From the NCBI GenBank assembly GCA_964390945.1, contig CAYMIV010000013.1, forward strand, positions 1-30,316: DNA of 30,316 bases, given 5' to 3'. Below, piece after piece: positions 14,816 to 23,731 of the stretch. Position numbers and translations under genes: made by a program. Under the pieces are notes generated by a model. That model did not search any database. It saw only the letters and a program-made list of their open reading frames with translations, and was not told the origin of the DNA. Origin of the DNA: Damh-18 sp964390945. GTDB lineage: Bacteria > Patescibacteriota > Minisyncoccia > Phycocordibacterales > UBA918. Within the stretch, counting starts at the first letter, position 1. The number at the start of each line of letters is the position of its first letter.

Positions 14816-17555
14816 CTATATGTTGTATCGTGCACGTATGAGTTCTTCGATTTCGGCGCGAGGAGTTCCGTATTGAAGCAGTGAGTGCTCGATGACCTTA
14901 TTTGCGTACGTCAAATCTTTCTTTACAAAGGGCATCGTTTTAAAACTGAACGGTTTCGTCGGAGTGCCGTTTGCCAAAAGTCTGATGTATGCATTTCTGT
15001 TTTCAATGTTCATCAAATCATTTGCGTCAAAGGTTGGTGCGAACTGTTGGGCGAGGTGTTCTGCGTCGTCAGGACCGACTCGAAACACCGCCATCGAGCC
15101 GACGTTTCCGAATACCGCATCGCGAATATCTTCCTGGAGTTGGGCGATAAATTGATGCGCGATGGTGAGCGAGAGCCCATATTTGCGCGCCTCGGAAAGA
15201 ATTGTAGCGATGGAATTTGTCGTAACATTCTGAAACTCATCAATAAACAGATAGAAGGGCGGGAGATTTGTACCAACGCTGTCAGCACGAGAGAGTGCGG
15301 CCATGAGAAGTTTGCCGACGATGATCATACCTATGAGGTTCGCGTTGATTTCTCCGAGTCGCCCCTTCGAGAGATTCACAAGAAGAATTTTTTGCGAATC
15401 CATAATGTCCCGAAAGTTGAATGTCGAATGTTGCTGGCCAATGATGGGGCGCATGTAATCGTTTGCGGTAAACACATCGAACTTCGAGGTGATATAGGGG
15501 ACAATGTTTTCGAGCGACGCCTCTCCACCCGCCTTCGTGGCAATGCTCTTCCAAAATTGCACGACGACGGGGTTCGTCGCTTTCGCGAGTTTCATGTTGC
15601 GGTACGACGCGTCCGCCATCACGCGTGAAATGTCGAGTAGCGTATTTCCGGAAAGCGGATCTTCAAGTACGAGGAGTGTTGCGTTGCGAAAATATTGTTC
15701 GAATATGGGACCCATTGATTCTGGTGTGGCACCATATAATTTTTGAAATATCGAGAAGAGTTCATTGACCACGAAAGTTTTTTGCTCAGGGAACCGCTGG
15801 TCGAACTCAAGCATATTGAGCCCGATGACCCGTTCCATGCTCGAGGGGTCGAAATATATAACATAATCCAGTCGAGCTTCGNNNNNNNNNNGGAATTGCG
15901 GCAAGAACGTCCATGATGTCCGTGCCGTGGGGATCTATCATACACACGCCGGCACCCTCAAGAATGTCCTGAATAATCATGTTTTTCAGAAACACAGTTT
16001 TACCCGTACCGGTCTGCCCGATGACATAGAAGTGTCGGAGACGGTCGGCGGGTTTGAGATATACTTCTTTCTCAACATTGCGAAACTCGTTTATTCCGAG
16101 GAGCGTTCCGTTCTGAGGTAGGTCGATCGGAGCGGGAGCATATTTAGCCTTCGACTGTTTGAATTGGGGCGTCGAATTCACACCATCCGCCGGGAAATGA
16201 ATGAGCGTTGCGAGTTCGGTGATTGAAAGCGGAATTGTTCGAGATGAGAGATATTCGCGAAAAGTGAACGCCTTGAGTTCGCGAAGCCGATCTACACCGG
16301 AGAGATGCTTGAAAGAAAATTGATTACCAATCGTATTTTCAAATTGAAGAAAACTTGATTCGATTTCGGTAAGAATTTGTGCGGCTCGTTCCTTTGTCCG
16401 TGCTGAGGTAATGATGCGTATGTTCGTCGAGAGAACCGGCGAGGAAACTTTTTCTTTGAATAACTCAATGCTCTCTGTGTCGATTTCTTTCGGTTTTTCA
16501 GATTCGCCCTGCTTCTTTTGGTCGCTGCTGAATATGTCTTTAATTCCCTCCAAGAATTCACCGCCAATGGTACTCTTCCGTATTGCCACATCCTTTTTTT
16601 CTCCCTTTTCCATGCGATGGATGATGCCATTGTAGGTCGATTGGTAACCCGGCGAACCGCCTTCGATTACGACCTGGATTGCCGCACCGCCGCCGTCACG
16701 GTCAATTTTTGAAAATGCATTGAGCAAAACGGAGAGCGGGTCGTTTTCAAAGTGTTTATATGTCCGAAGGGGGTAGAGAGGATGTTTTGCGAGTGTGACG
16801 ACAGATACCGTGCTTTCGCCACCCTCAACAAAAATATTGTAGTCGTTATTCTGAAGAATGAGCTGGGCTGTCGGAAAAAGTGACAACGCCTGCTTCTCGA
16901 AGAGATTTACGAACTCGTTGGGAACGGCGACGTAGAAAATAATTTCTTCAGTTTTGTCCGCAACTGCAATTTCGAGCGCATAGTAGAGCGGCTTCGTTCC
17001 CCTGCTCACGGTCTGCATACCCGCGTAGAATTGCTCCATGCCGGAGAGCAATGCTTTGAGAGATGTCTCCGCACCATCTTCCTTGTGGCGCGGAAGCGCA
17101 ACCTCAAAGAGCGTCATGTGCAGCATATTCCACGTCGGTGCACCCTCTTTCAAATCCGCAATGCTTGTGCCGCCGCGAATTACTTTGACCAACTCACGAT
17201 GCACTTCGTCCGTAAGGAAAGCATTTCGCAGCTGCTCCAATACTGAAAGCGCATTGCGGACGCCTTTCTCGTGTGCCAACGACACCAATTCTCGCACCTT
17301 ATCACCAGAGAGTTCGACGGAGTGGACAGATCGTGCGAGGTCATAACCCTCCATGATGTTCTTCTTGTCCAACACAACAGTCGGATGGTGTTCCGCATAA
17401 TCGCGCATGACTCCCTTCCCCATCGTTTCAATATCAGTCATATCAATCTCCTTGTTGCGTGAAATGAGTTCGCGTTCGCGTGCTGCAATCTGTCCACGCA
17501 AAAACGCTATTTCCTCCTCGGGCGATGAGAATTTCTTAGAACCAAAGAGCTCCAT
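14816..17555 (-). CDS. VirB4/TraG-type (DUF87, HerA/FtsK superfamily) secretion or conjugation ATPase, interrupted by assembly gap
   Basis: One gene is split by the N run at 15882-15891. The 5' part (about 554 residues) starts with a coiled-coil-prone segment, then a beta-rich VirB4-like N-terminal region with YYALEIAVADKTEEIIFYVAVP (in two parts). The P-loop GQTGTGKT is at about 513-520, followed by VCMIDPHGTD. After the gap the frame resumes with DYVIYFDPSS and continues through QKILLVNLSKGRLGE, the Walker B LFIDEFQNVTT and the sensor-like LTIAHQFIAQL, ending near ELIRARYNI. Frames match only if the missing piece is a multiple of 3, whereas 10 N are written, so the N count is a placeholder and not a frameshift. 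The family powers type IV secretion/pilus or DNA translocation at the membrane. No other T4SS gene is in the window. Confidence 0.87.
15882..15891. other. Assembly gap (10 N)
   Basis: Ten N break the ATPase gene between the codons for AAI(P) and EARLDYV. Reading-frame continuity requires a true length divisible by three. Confidence 0.97.
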
Positions 17556-17879
17556 CCCACAATTCTAAATAGAAACGAGAGAATATGGAATATGAAGCGA
17601 GAGGATAGAAAATACTGATAGAGGACGAGATACAAAATCAGAAACAAAAGACTTAGGTCAAAAATCGGCGAGAATGCGAAACGCACATAACGGCATCAGA
17701 CGCGAGGCGCTGTGGAGTGGAAACGGCAATTGAAAGATTTGCAGGGACGGTGGGTAATTTCATGGTGTCCCCTCGTCGCAACGAGGCATTTTGAAAGCAC
17801 GTTGCGACGACCTAAATTTTCTAAAAAATTCTTCGATTCTAAGAAAATCTGCACAAAGCAGTGGCATCATTTTGAACGT
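17556..17879. other. 324-nt intergenic region with an 11-bp dyad
   Basis: No convincing gene is seen. A perfect inverted repeat TCGTCGCAACG (17773-17783) / CGTTGCGACGA (17800-17810) has a 16-nt spacer. An AT-rich weak hairpin with a T-run on the minus strand (about 17820-17850) may terminate mreB2. The promoter of the ATPase gene is not obvious; a TTGACC (minus strand, near 17657) lacks a good -10 at normal spacing. Confidence 0.5.
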
Positions 17880-18893
17880 CTAGCGTTTTGCAATGATGGT
17901 CTTCTTGTATGTATCGAGATGCTCAAGCGCAATACCGGTTCCCTTCGCAACGCAAAAAAGTGCTTGGTCGGCAAGGCGTGCCTTCACGCCGGTTCGACGC
18001 TTGACGAGCTCGGGAAAGTTGCGCAAGAGCGACGTTCCGCCGGTCATGATGATTCCATAGTCGATGATGTCGGAAGCGAGCTCGGGCGGCGTGTCCTGAA
18101 ACACATCTTTGATTGCCTTAATCATTTCATGGAGTTCGCGGGAAATCGCACGCACAATTTCATTCGTTTTGATTTCAACCGTGCGTGGGAGGCCGGAAAA
18201 CAAGTCTCTCCCCTTAACATTCATTGAAAGTTCTTCTTCGAGCGGAAGCGCGGAACCGACCGTTATTTTAATGTCCTCTGCGGTTTTGTCGCCAATTGCG
18301 AGGTTGTGATTTTTCTTTATGTAATCGATGATTGCAGCATCGATTTTGTTGCCGGCGCATTTCACCGAATTGGATGCGACGATGCCGCCGAGCGAAATCA
18401 CCGCGACGTCAATGGTTCCGCCGCCGATATCGACAATCATGTGACCCTGTGCTTCATATATGGGAAGGTTTGCACCGATTGCCGCAAGGATTGGCTCCTT
18501 CACGACATACGCGCTTCTCGCACCCGCCTTGATTGCCGCCTCAACAACGGCTCGTTTTTCCGTTGAGGTAACCCCTGCTGGTACCGACACCATGACTTCG
18601 GGTCGAAAGAGATTGAAGCGACCGAGACTCTTCCTAAGGAAGTAGCGAAGCATCGCTTCGGTTACCCGATAGTCGGCGATAACTCCATCCTTCATCGGAC
18701 GGTAAGCGCGAATGTTATCAGGCGTGCGTCCTATCATGCGCTTCGCATCGTTCCCGACCGCAAGAATCTGATTCGTGTCAGAAACGGCGACAACAGAAGG
18801 TTCATTGAGCACAATGCCCCGCCCCGGGATAAACACGAGCATATTTGTTGTCCCGAGATCAATACCGACTTTTGGCGAGAGGTGTTCAAACAT
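17880..18893 (-). CDS. mreB: MreB/Mbl-type actin homologue, copy 2
   Basis: This second MreB paralogue has 337 residues from ATG 18893. It carries the phosphate-1 loop KVGIDLGTTNMLVFIPGRGI (about residues 8-27), phosphate-2 MIVDIGGGTIDVAVISLGG and a C-terminal GIIMTGGTSLLRNFPELV. The frame is open 28 codons further upstream, but those residues are unlike the family. A GGGG stretch 5 nt before the ATG is a modest ribosome site. It lacks the 16-residue N-terminal extension of copy 1. It is monocistronic and divergent from murA, with a palindrome between them. Two MreB-family genes in one genome occur in many Firmicutes (mreB, mbl, mreBH); here the copies differ enough to be functionally distinct. 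Confidence 0.95.
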   Translation of the reverse strand: MFEHLSPKVGIDLGTTNMLVFIPGRGIVLNEPSVVAVSDTNQILAVGNDAKRMIGRTPDNIRAYRPMKDGVIADYRVTEAMLRYFLRKSLGRFNLFRPEVMVSVPAGVTSTEKRAVVEAAIKAGARSAYVVKEPILAAIGANLPIYEAQGHMIVDIGGGTIDVAVISLGGIVASNSVKCAGNKIDAAIIDYIKKNHNLAIGDKTAEDIKITVGSALPLEEELSMNVKGRDLFSGLPRTVEIKTNEIVRAISRELHEMIKAIKDVFQDTPPELASDIIDYGIIMTGGTSLLRNFPELVKRRTGVKARLADQALFCVAKGTGIALEHLDTYKKTIIAKR

Positions 18894-18986
18894 GGTGCCC
18901 CTATGGTATAGATTTTTTGCCGTTTTGCCAGTCCGCACGATTGAAATATCTATGGCGGTGAGTGTGGCTGTGCACATTCATGCATA

Positions 18987-19014
18987 ATCAATATAGCGCC
19001 TATGCTATATTGAT
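18987..19014. promoter_or_regulatory. Palindromic operator-like site between mreB2 and HTH-murA
   Basis: A perfect 11-bp inverted repeat ATCAATATAGC / GCTATATTGAT is separated by GCCTAT. It sits about 94 nt upstream of mreB2 and 110 nt upstream of murA. It overlaps -10-like hexamers on the plus strand (TATGCT, TATATT), as expected of a repressor site. The helix-turn-helix domain of the adjacent MurA is an obvious candidate ligand; this is inference. Confidence 0.55.
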
Positions 19015-19124
19015 AGTATCTTGTCCTGCTTTAGGTCAGAGAATGTCACGCGGATTGCGGGGGAAACGAGTCGGATGGCAGAGGAGGTTTCCACGATTAT
19101 TAATTCATAAGAATTCTGAGGAGG

Positions 19125-20627
19125 ATGGAAAACAATATTGGCGCACGCATTGCAGACCTTCGAGAAACGCAGGGAATGACCCAGGCGATGCTCGCAAAAA
19201 AAATCCGTACGACGCAAAGCGCTATTGCTCGAATTGAGGCAGGCAAACAAAATGTGAGCGCGGAGATGCTCGGAAAACTTGGCAAGGCGCTCAAAAAAAA
19301 TCTCATCACACTTTCGCCAGGGACCATGAATCTCAAGGTTGAGGGGGGTAAAAAACTTAAGGGTTCTGTAACAACGAGCACATCGAAAAACGGTGCCGTT
19401 GGACTCTTGTGCGCCTCCCTTCTCAATCGCGGGACTACGACGCTTCGAAAAATGCCACGCATAGAAGAGGTGCACCGCCTCATTGAAGTACTTGAATCCA
19501 TCGGTGTTCGCGTTGAGTGGAAGAACACGGATGTAGTCATTACACCGCCGAAAGAGTTTGCACTGCATGCTATTGATGTGGACGCCGCAAGAAAAACCCG
19601 CAGCATCGTTATGTTCATTGGTCCGCTCATACATCGTCTTTCCAAATTCTCATTGCCGCAATCGGGAGGGTGCAAGCTCGGAAGCCGCACTGTTCGCCCG
19701 CATTTTTTCGCACTCGAACACTTCGGCGTTCGCATTGAAACAACGAGTGATGCGTTTCAGGTAACCGTTGCACCACAGTGCCCTGAGGAAATCATTCTCT
19801 ATGAATCGGGAGACACAGTTACCGAAAACGCACTCATGGCGGCGGCACTCGCTCCATGCACCACAACAATTAAGTATGCGTCGGCAAATTATATGGTGCA
19901 GGAACTCTGTACTTTTCTTGAAGCCCTCGGTGTCGTTATTGAGGGCGTCGGCACAACGACGCTCACCGTGCATGGTGTTGAACGCGTTGAACGCGACATC
20001 ACGTACACACTCTCTGAAGATCCGACCGACAGCATGTTCTTTCTCGCGGCATCTATTGTTACCAATTCGCCAATTACCATCACCCGTTGTCCTGTCGACT
20101 TCCTCGAGCTTGAACTCCTCGTACTCGAAAAAATGGGCTTCAGGTACCGCGCGTCAAAACCGTATCTCTCTGAAAACGGCCGTACACGCCTCGTTGATAT
20201 TGAAACAAAGCCGTCACCCCTCACTGCGCCCGCGGACAAGGTTCACTCTCGTCCGTATCCCGGTCTCAATGCCGACAACCTTCCCTTCTTTGCAGTCATA
20301 GCAACACAAGCACAAGGAAAGACACTCATTCATGACTGGATGTACGAGAAGCGAGCGCTCTACTTCACCGAACTTGATAAACTTGGTGCTGAAACCGTAC
20401 TTGCCGACCCGCATCGCATATACATTTATGGCCCTACCCCCCTTCGGGCAACTGAACTTATCTGCCCGCCAGCGCTCCGTCCCGCGACCATCCTCCTCAT
20501 CGCCATGCTCGGCGCGAAAGGTCATTCAATCCTCCGCAACATATATAGCATCAACCGCGGATATGAAAACCTTGTTGAGCGACTCTCTGATCTCGGGGCG
20601 AAAATCGCGTACCTTGAAGAATTTTAG
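19125..20627 (+). CDS. murA: UDP-N-acetylglucosamine 1-carboxyvinyltransferase with N-terminal XRE-type HTH domain
   Basis: MurA transfers enolpyruvate from PEP to UDP-GlcNAc, the first committed step of peptidoglycan synthesis. The 500-residue protein is a fusion. Residues 1-64 are a Cro/CI-type helix-turn-helix (IGARIADLRETQGMTQAMLA, then RTTQSAIARIEAGKQNVSAE). From about 67 the EPSP-synthase-fold domain follows, with SKNGAV (Lys88-Asn89, matching E. coli Lys22-Asn23), catalytic-loop Cys183 in GGCKLGSRTV, and EKRALYFTELDKLGA near the C-terminus. Without the HTH the length is the usual 420-435. GAGGAGG directly abuts the ATG, an unusually short spacing. The HTH could make it a DNA-binding autoregulator sensing precursor state; that is inference. 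Confidence 0.95.
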   Translation: MENNIGARIADLRETQGMTQAMLAKKIRTTQSAIARIEAGKQNVSAEMLGKLGKALKKNLITLSPGTMNLKVEGGKKLKGSVTTSTSKNGAVGLLCASLLNRGTTTLRKMPRIEEVHRLIEVLESIGVRVEWKNTDVVITPPKEFALHAIDVDAARKTRSIVMFIGPLIHRLSKFSLPQSGGCKLGSRTVRPHFFALEHFGVRIETTSDAFQVTVAPQCPEEIILYESGDTVTENALMAAALAPCTTTIKYASANYMVQELCTFLEALGVVIEGVGTTTLTVHGVERVERDITYTLSEDPTDSMFFLAASIVTNSPITITRCPVDFLELELLVLEKMGFRYRASKPYLSENGRTRLVDIETKPSPLTAPADKVHSRPYPGLNADNLPFFAVIATQAQGKTLIHDWMYEKRALYFTELDKLGAETVLADPHRIYIYGPTPLRATELICPPALRPATILLIAMLGAKGHSILRNIYSINRGYENLVERLSDLGAKIAYLEEF

Positions 20628-20684
20628 TTGTTCTCAATCACTGCATATGCTCTGTTGACCTCGGACCAATGTCAGGAGGCATAT

Positions 20685-20939
20685 ATGTCGGGGTTTTTTG
20701 GTTTGCCACCAGCATCAAGCGCTGAAACCATTGGGAGTTGCGCCCTAATTGTCGCTCGGCGATACGGAAACGTGGTTTGTGGCGGGGCCATTGTCGTTCA
20801 CACCAAGAACCGAAATGCGAGCATGATGATTGGAGGCTCGCCACACTACGAAGTGGTTCGTTCCTGTTGTTGTTCAAACTGCGGAGTTCTCTACGACCCG
20901 GACATCGTACGGTCACGGAAATCGATTTCGGACACCTAA
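20685..20939 (+). CDS. Small Cys-containing protein of unknown function
   Basis: The 84-residue product is not recognised. AGGAGG six nt before the ATG is a textbook ribosome site and fixes the start. The sequence has a Gly/Ala-rich first half and a cluster SCCCSNCGVLYDPD (about residues 64-77) that could bind a metal. There is no membrane helix. It follows murA by 57 nt and is closed by its own terminator. A TTGACC lies 30 nt upstream without an evident -10 box, so it may be read through from murA. Confidence 0.75.
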   Translation: MSGFFGLPPASSAETIGSCALIVARRYGNVVCGGAIVVHTKNRNASMMIGGSPHYEVVRSCCCSNCGVLYDPDIVRSRKSISDT

Positions 20940-20951
20940 CCAAGGTGCATG

Positions 20952-20980
20952 CGCTCGGCGATACTATCGCCGAGCGTTTT
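20952..20980 (+). terminator. Intrinsic terminator after the small Cys protein
   Basis: An 11-bp perfect stem CGCTCGGCGAT / ATCGCCGAGCG with a 3-nt loop is followed by TTTTC. Its T-run overlaps the -35 of the priA promoter. Confidence 0.9.
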
Positions 20981-21007
20981 CATTTCGGCGCCTTCTTTTG
21001 CTAGAAT
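20979..21007 (+). promoter_or_regulatory. Candidate priA promoter, leaderless
   Basis: TTCATT (20979-20984), a 17-bp spacer and TAGAAT (21002-21007) lie with the -10 ending 6 nt before the priA ATG. There is no Shine-Dalgarno. Confidence 0.6.
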
Positions 21008-21013
21008 GGCGAA

Positions 21014-22903
21014 ATGTTCGTCATTGAAGTCATTCCCTTGAAACGCGGGGTTCACATCGATAGTCTCACCTATTTTTCCTCGACAGCATATGAACGCGGT
21101 ACGCTACTCAAGATTCCCGTTCGCAACCAGAACATTCTCGGCATGGTTGTCGGCGCGAGCGAGGTTAGTGCAACAAAAACGGCACTGCGCGCGGCAACCT
21201 TTTCATTGAAAAAGTTACCGATTCAGGAAAAAACACAATCGCTCTCAACCGCCTATATCAAAACGGCGGAAGATATTGCGCTCCGCAATGCCGCGAGTAT
21301 CGGTTCGGTGCTTTATAACCTGCTCCCTCCTGATATTCGAAATGGGGATGTCGCGCTCCCTCACACGCATCACGTCACACACACACCGAAACCGGTTCCT
21401 GAAGTTTTCACGGCCTCTGAGCGCGAACGACTACTCGCCTATCGCTCCCTCGTGAGGGAAACCTTTGTACACAGCGGTTCAGTACTCTGCGTAGCCCCAT
21501 CAACCGCTGATGCGGAAATGCTGTTTTCACATCTCTCGGTGGGTATTGCAACGCGCACCATCCTCCTCACGAGTTCTATGGGAAAACGTGAGATTCGTGA
21601 GGCATATGCGGAACTTGATGATTTCAGTAAACCGAAACTTATCATCGCAACCCCCTCGCATGCCATGATTGAGCGACACGATATTACCCTGGTCATCATC
21701 GATCATTCTCGCTCTCCGCACTATAAAGAACAGGTTCGTCCCTATATCGACTACCGCGACGCACTCATCACGCATGCGGGATACTGTGGGAGACGAATCA
21801 TCAGCGCAGATCTCCTTCCCCGAAGCGAAGAAGAATATGCGCGTCGCACCGAGACGTATCACACATATAGCGAACACCAGAAACGTCTTCACTTCAGTTC
21901 AAAACTCACGCTCGTGACAATGAAAGATGAATCCGACGGGACAATGCCGTTTCGGCTTTTTTCACCAAAAACCGTCGAAGCGATTAAGTCCACACTCAAG
22001 GAGCGTGGGCACGTTTTCCTCTTTGCTGCGCGGCGGGGTCTCGCCCCGGTTGTTGCCTGTCTCGACTGCGGGTTCATATTTCGCTCGCCGGAAACTGGCG
22101 CTCCGTATTCGCTCGTACGCGCACAAAAAAATGGGAAAGAGGAACGATGGTTTGTTTGTTCCGTTTCAGGAAAACGAGAACGGGCAAAAGACACTTGTGA
22201 AGCATGTGGTTCTTGGCGTCTCCGCGAGCGCGGCATTGGTATTCAGTATGTGTATGACGAATTTTCTAAACTTTTTCCAAAAACGCCGGTTGTCCTTTTT
22301 GACCACACGACGGCAAGCACCCATAAAAAGGCTGTGTTTCTCGCCCAGAAATTTTTGAACACAAAAGGCACGGTGATGCTTGGCACCCACATGGCTATTC
22401 CCTACCTCACTAAGCCGATTGATCTCTCTGTCATCGTGAATGCGGACGCGCTCTTTGCCACGCCCACATGGCGTCTTCAGGAAGAAAATCTTGCGCTCAT
22501 GCTTCGTCTTCGCGAAATCACTCGCGGTACCGTCTTCGTGCAATCACGGAGTAAAGAAGAATCTCTTATTGAGCATGCGCGCCACGGAACGATTGGGCAG
22601 TTCTATACCGAGGAACTGGAGCTTCGAAAAACATTCAACTATCCGCCCTTTGCGGTATTCGTACATCTCACCTGGCAAGGAACGAGGGAGGCGGTTACTT
22701 CGATACGCGAAGGTATGGAACGACTGTTCAAACCATTCGACATTTCACTTTATGCGGCACCCTCGGCGCCAAAGGGCGTATTCACCGAATACGGACTCAT
22801 CCGTGTCACAGCATCAGAGTGGCCGAATAAGAAGCTCGTTGCAGCACTTCGCGAACTTACACCAAACATCCGTATCGTCATCAACCCTGACCGTATTGTG
22901 TAG
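21014..22903 (+). CDS. priA: PriA-like primosomal protein N' with degenerate helicase motifs
   Basis: PriA recognises stalled forks and reloads the replicative helicase. The 629-residue protein keeps the PriA outline: an N-terminal 3'-end-binding domain (GTLLKIPVRNQNILGMVV), a helicase-like core, a Cys region (ACLDCGFIF ... DTCEACGSW), and the C-terminal FYTEELELRKTFNYPPFAVFVHL. ATPase motifs look eroded. No GxxGxGKT precedes LCVAPSTADAEMLF. The DEEH box is replaced by IDHSRSPHYKEQ, GSATP by SADLLPR, and the QxxGRxGR arginine motif by an unrelated LMLRLREITRG. About half of the zinc cysteines are missing. It is likely a fork-binding scaffold without helicase activity; that is inference. Normal length is 700-730. 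Confidence 0.88.
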   Translation: MFVIEVIPLKRGVHIDSLTYFSSTAYERGTLLKIPVRNQNILGMVVGASEVSATKTALRAATFSLKKLPIQEKTQSLSTAYIKTAEDIALRNAASIGSVLYNLLPPDIRNGDVALPHTHHVTHTPKPVPEVFTASERERLLAYRSLVRETFVHSGSVLCVAPSTADAEMLFSHLSVGIATRTILLTSSMGKREIREAYAELDDFSKPKLIIATPSHAMIERHDITLVIIDHSRSPHYKEQVRPYIDYRDALITHAGYCGRRIISADLLPRSEEEYARRTETYHTYSEHQKRLHFSSKLTLVTMKDESDGTMPFRLFSPKTVEAIKSTLKERGHVFLFAARRGLAPVVACLDCGFIFRSPETGAPYSLVRAQKNGKEERWFVCSVSGKRERAKDTCEACGSWRLRERGIGIQYVYDEFSKLFPKTPVVLFDHTTASTHKKAVFLAQKFLNTKGTVMLGTHMAIPYLTKPIDLSVIVNADALFATPTWRLQEENLALMLRLREITRGTVFVQSRSKEESLIEHARHGTIGQFYTEELELRKTFNYPPFAVFVHLTWQGTREAVTSIREGMERLFKPFDISLYAAPSAPKGVFTEYGLIRVTASEWPNKKLVAALRELTPNIRIVINPDRIV

Positions 22904-22982
22904 GTCAAGGTTGCATTACACATTTCACCGTGGCATAGTTCGTGTAGTATCGTTCCCCACAACACAGGAGAAGGATGTGAGC

Positions 22983-23606
22983 ATGCTGCCACCGCGACAA
23001 CCGAGTCGTATCGATGTGCTTCAAGACATCCACGAGGGGTGTGAACACTTTGTAAACTCAGGATTGACATTTCGGAAGTATTTTCAAAACGCTAATCCGG
23101 ATTCAGTGTTGTATACGGCGCCACGTGTCCTCCTTTTCATCGTGCAGAACTATCGGAATGGTAGATTTGCACTCAGTGATTGGGTTGGTCGGCACACCAG
23201 TGGTGGTTTTTACTACGTGCGCAAAGATGGTGCCGGGAGGTGTGTTCACACAGCATTCATAAGGGTGTTTGGAAGTGATGACGACGTATCGTTGAAAAAG
23301 ATTAGGTGGGTGTGTTTGTACAAACACCTAAGCGAGCAACTGGATAGAATTTGTACGGGTGTGTATGATAAAGTCGAACCCGTACGTAAGACCCTTGAAA
23401 AGATCCTTCCTGAATCAATGGATGCGACCCGCAGTATTTTGATCGCAAAAAGACTTCAGGAAGAGCTCGCGGTATTCCTCCCGAACGATGAGATAGCGAC
23501 TCAGGTTGCCGATTTCCTTCGGGTGCTCTATGAAGAAACGAAGAATGAGCTCCCGAAACCATTTGAAGATCCGGTGTACCGCACAGAGCTCAAGTACCGC
23601 CGCTAA
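22983..23606 (+). CDS. Hypothetical protein, 207 residues
   Basis: I do not recognise this protein. It is soluble, with no signal or membrane segment. An N-terminal half with VLQDIHEGCEHFVNSG and FRKYFQNANPDSVLYTAPRV is followed by a DWVGRHTSGGFYYVRKDGAG stretch. A helical C-terminal half follows (LEKILPESMDATRSILIAKRLQEELAVFL, in two parts). The start is ATG 22983, or the in-frame GTG at 22977 with AGGAG about 6 nt before it. The open frame continues upstream inside priA, but that part is a shadow. A strong terminator follows. It lies 79 nt after priA. Confidence 0.8.
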   Translation: MLPPRQPSRIDVLQDIHEGCEHFVNSGLTFRKYFQNANPDSVLYTAPRVLLFIVQNYRNGRFALSDWVGRHTSGGFYYVRKDGAGRCVHTAFIRVFGSDDDVSLKKIRWVCLYKHLSEQLDRICTGVYDKVEPVRKTLEKILPESMDATRSILIAKRLQEELAVFLPNDEIATQVADFLRVLYEETKNELPKPFEDPVYRTELKYRR

Positions 23607-23626
23607 AATGTACACGCAGTATTCAT

Positions 23627-23658
23627 CACCAGGCCCATTCCGGTCTGGTGTTTTTTTT
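23627..23658 (+). terminator. Intrinsic terminator after the 207-residue protein gene
   Basis: A nine-bp stem CACCAGGCC / GGTCTGGTG (one G-T pair) with a 6-nt loop is followed by T8. Confidence 0.92.
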
Positions 23659-23731
23659 CCGCACTTAACGAAACAACAGGTACTCGATTCAGCAAATCAG
23701 AACGGACCATAAACTCTCTATAAACCATCAT

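Noticed and set aside
15807..15904. A true frameshift or two separate ATPase genes
   Set aside because: The break coincides exactly with the N run, and domain content is continuous across it.
22440..22976. Long 5' extension of the 207-residue gene into priA
   Set aside because: It overlaps the well-supported priA C-terminus in another frame; a ribosome site lies just before 22977/22983.
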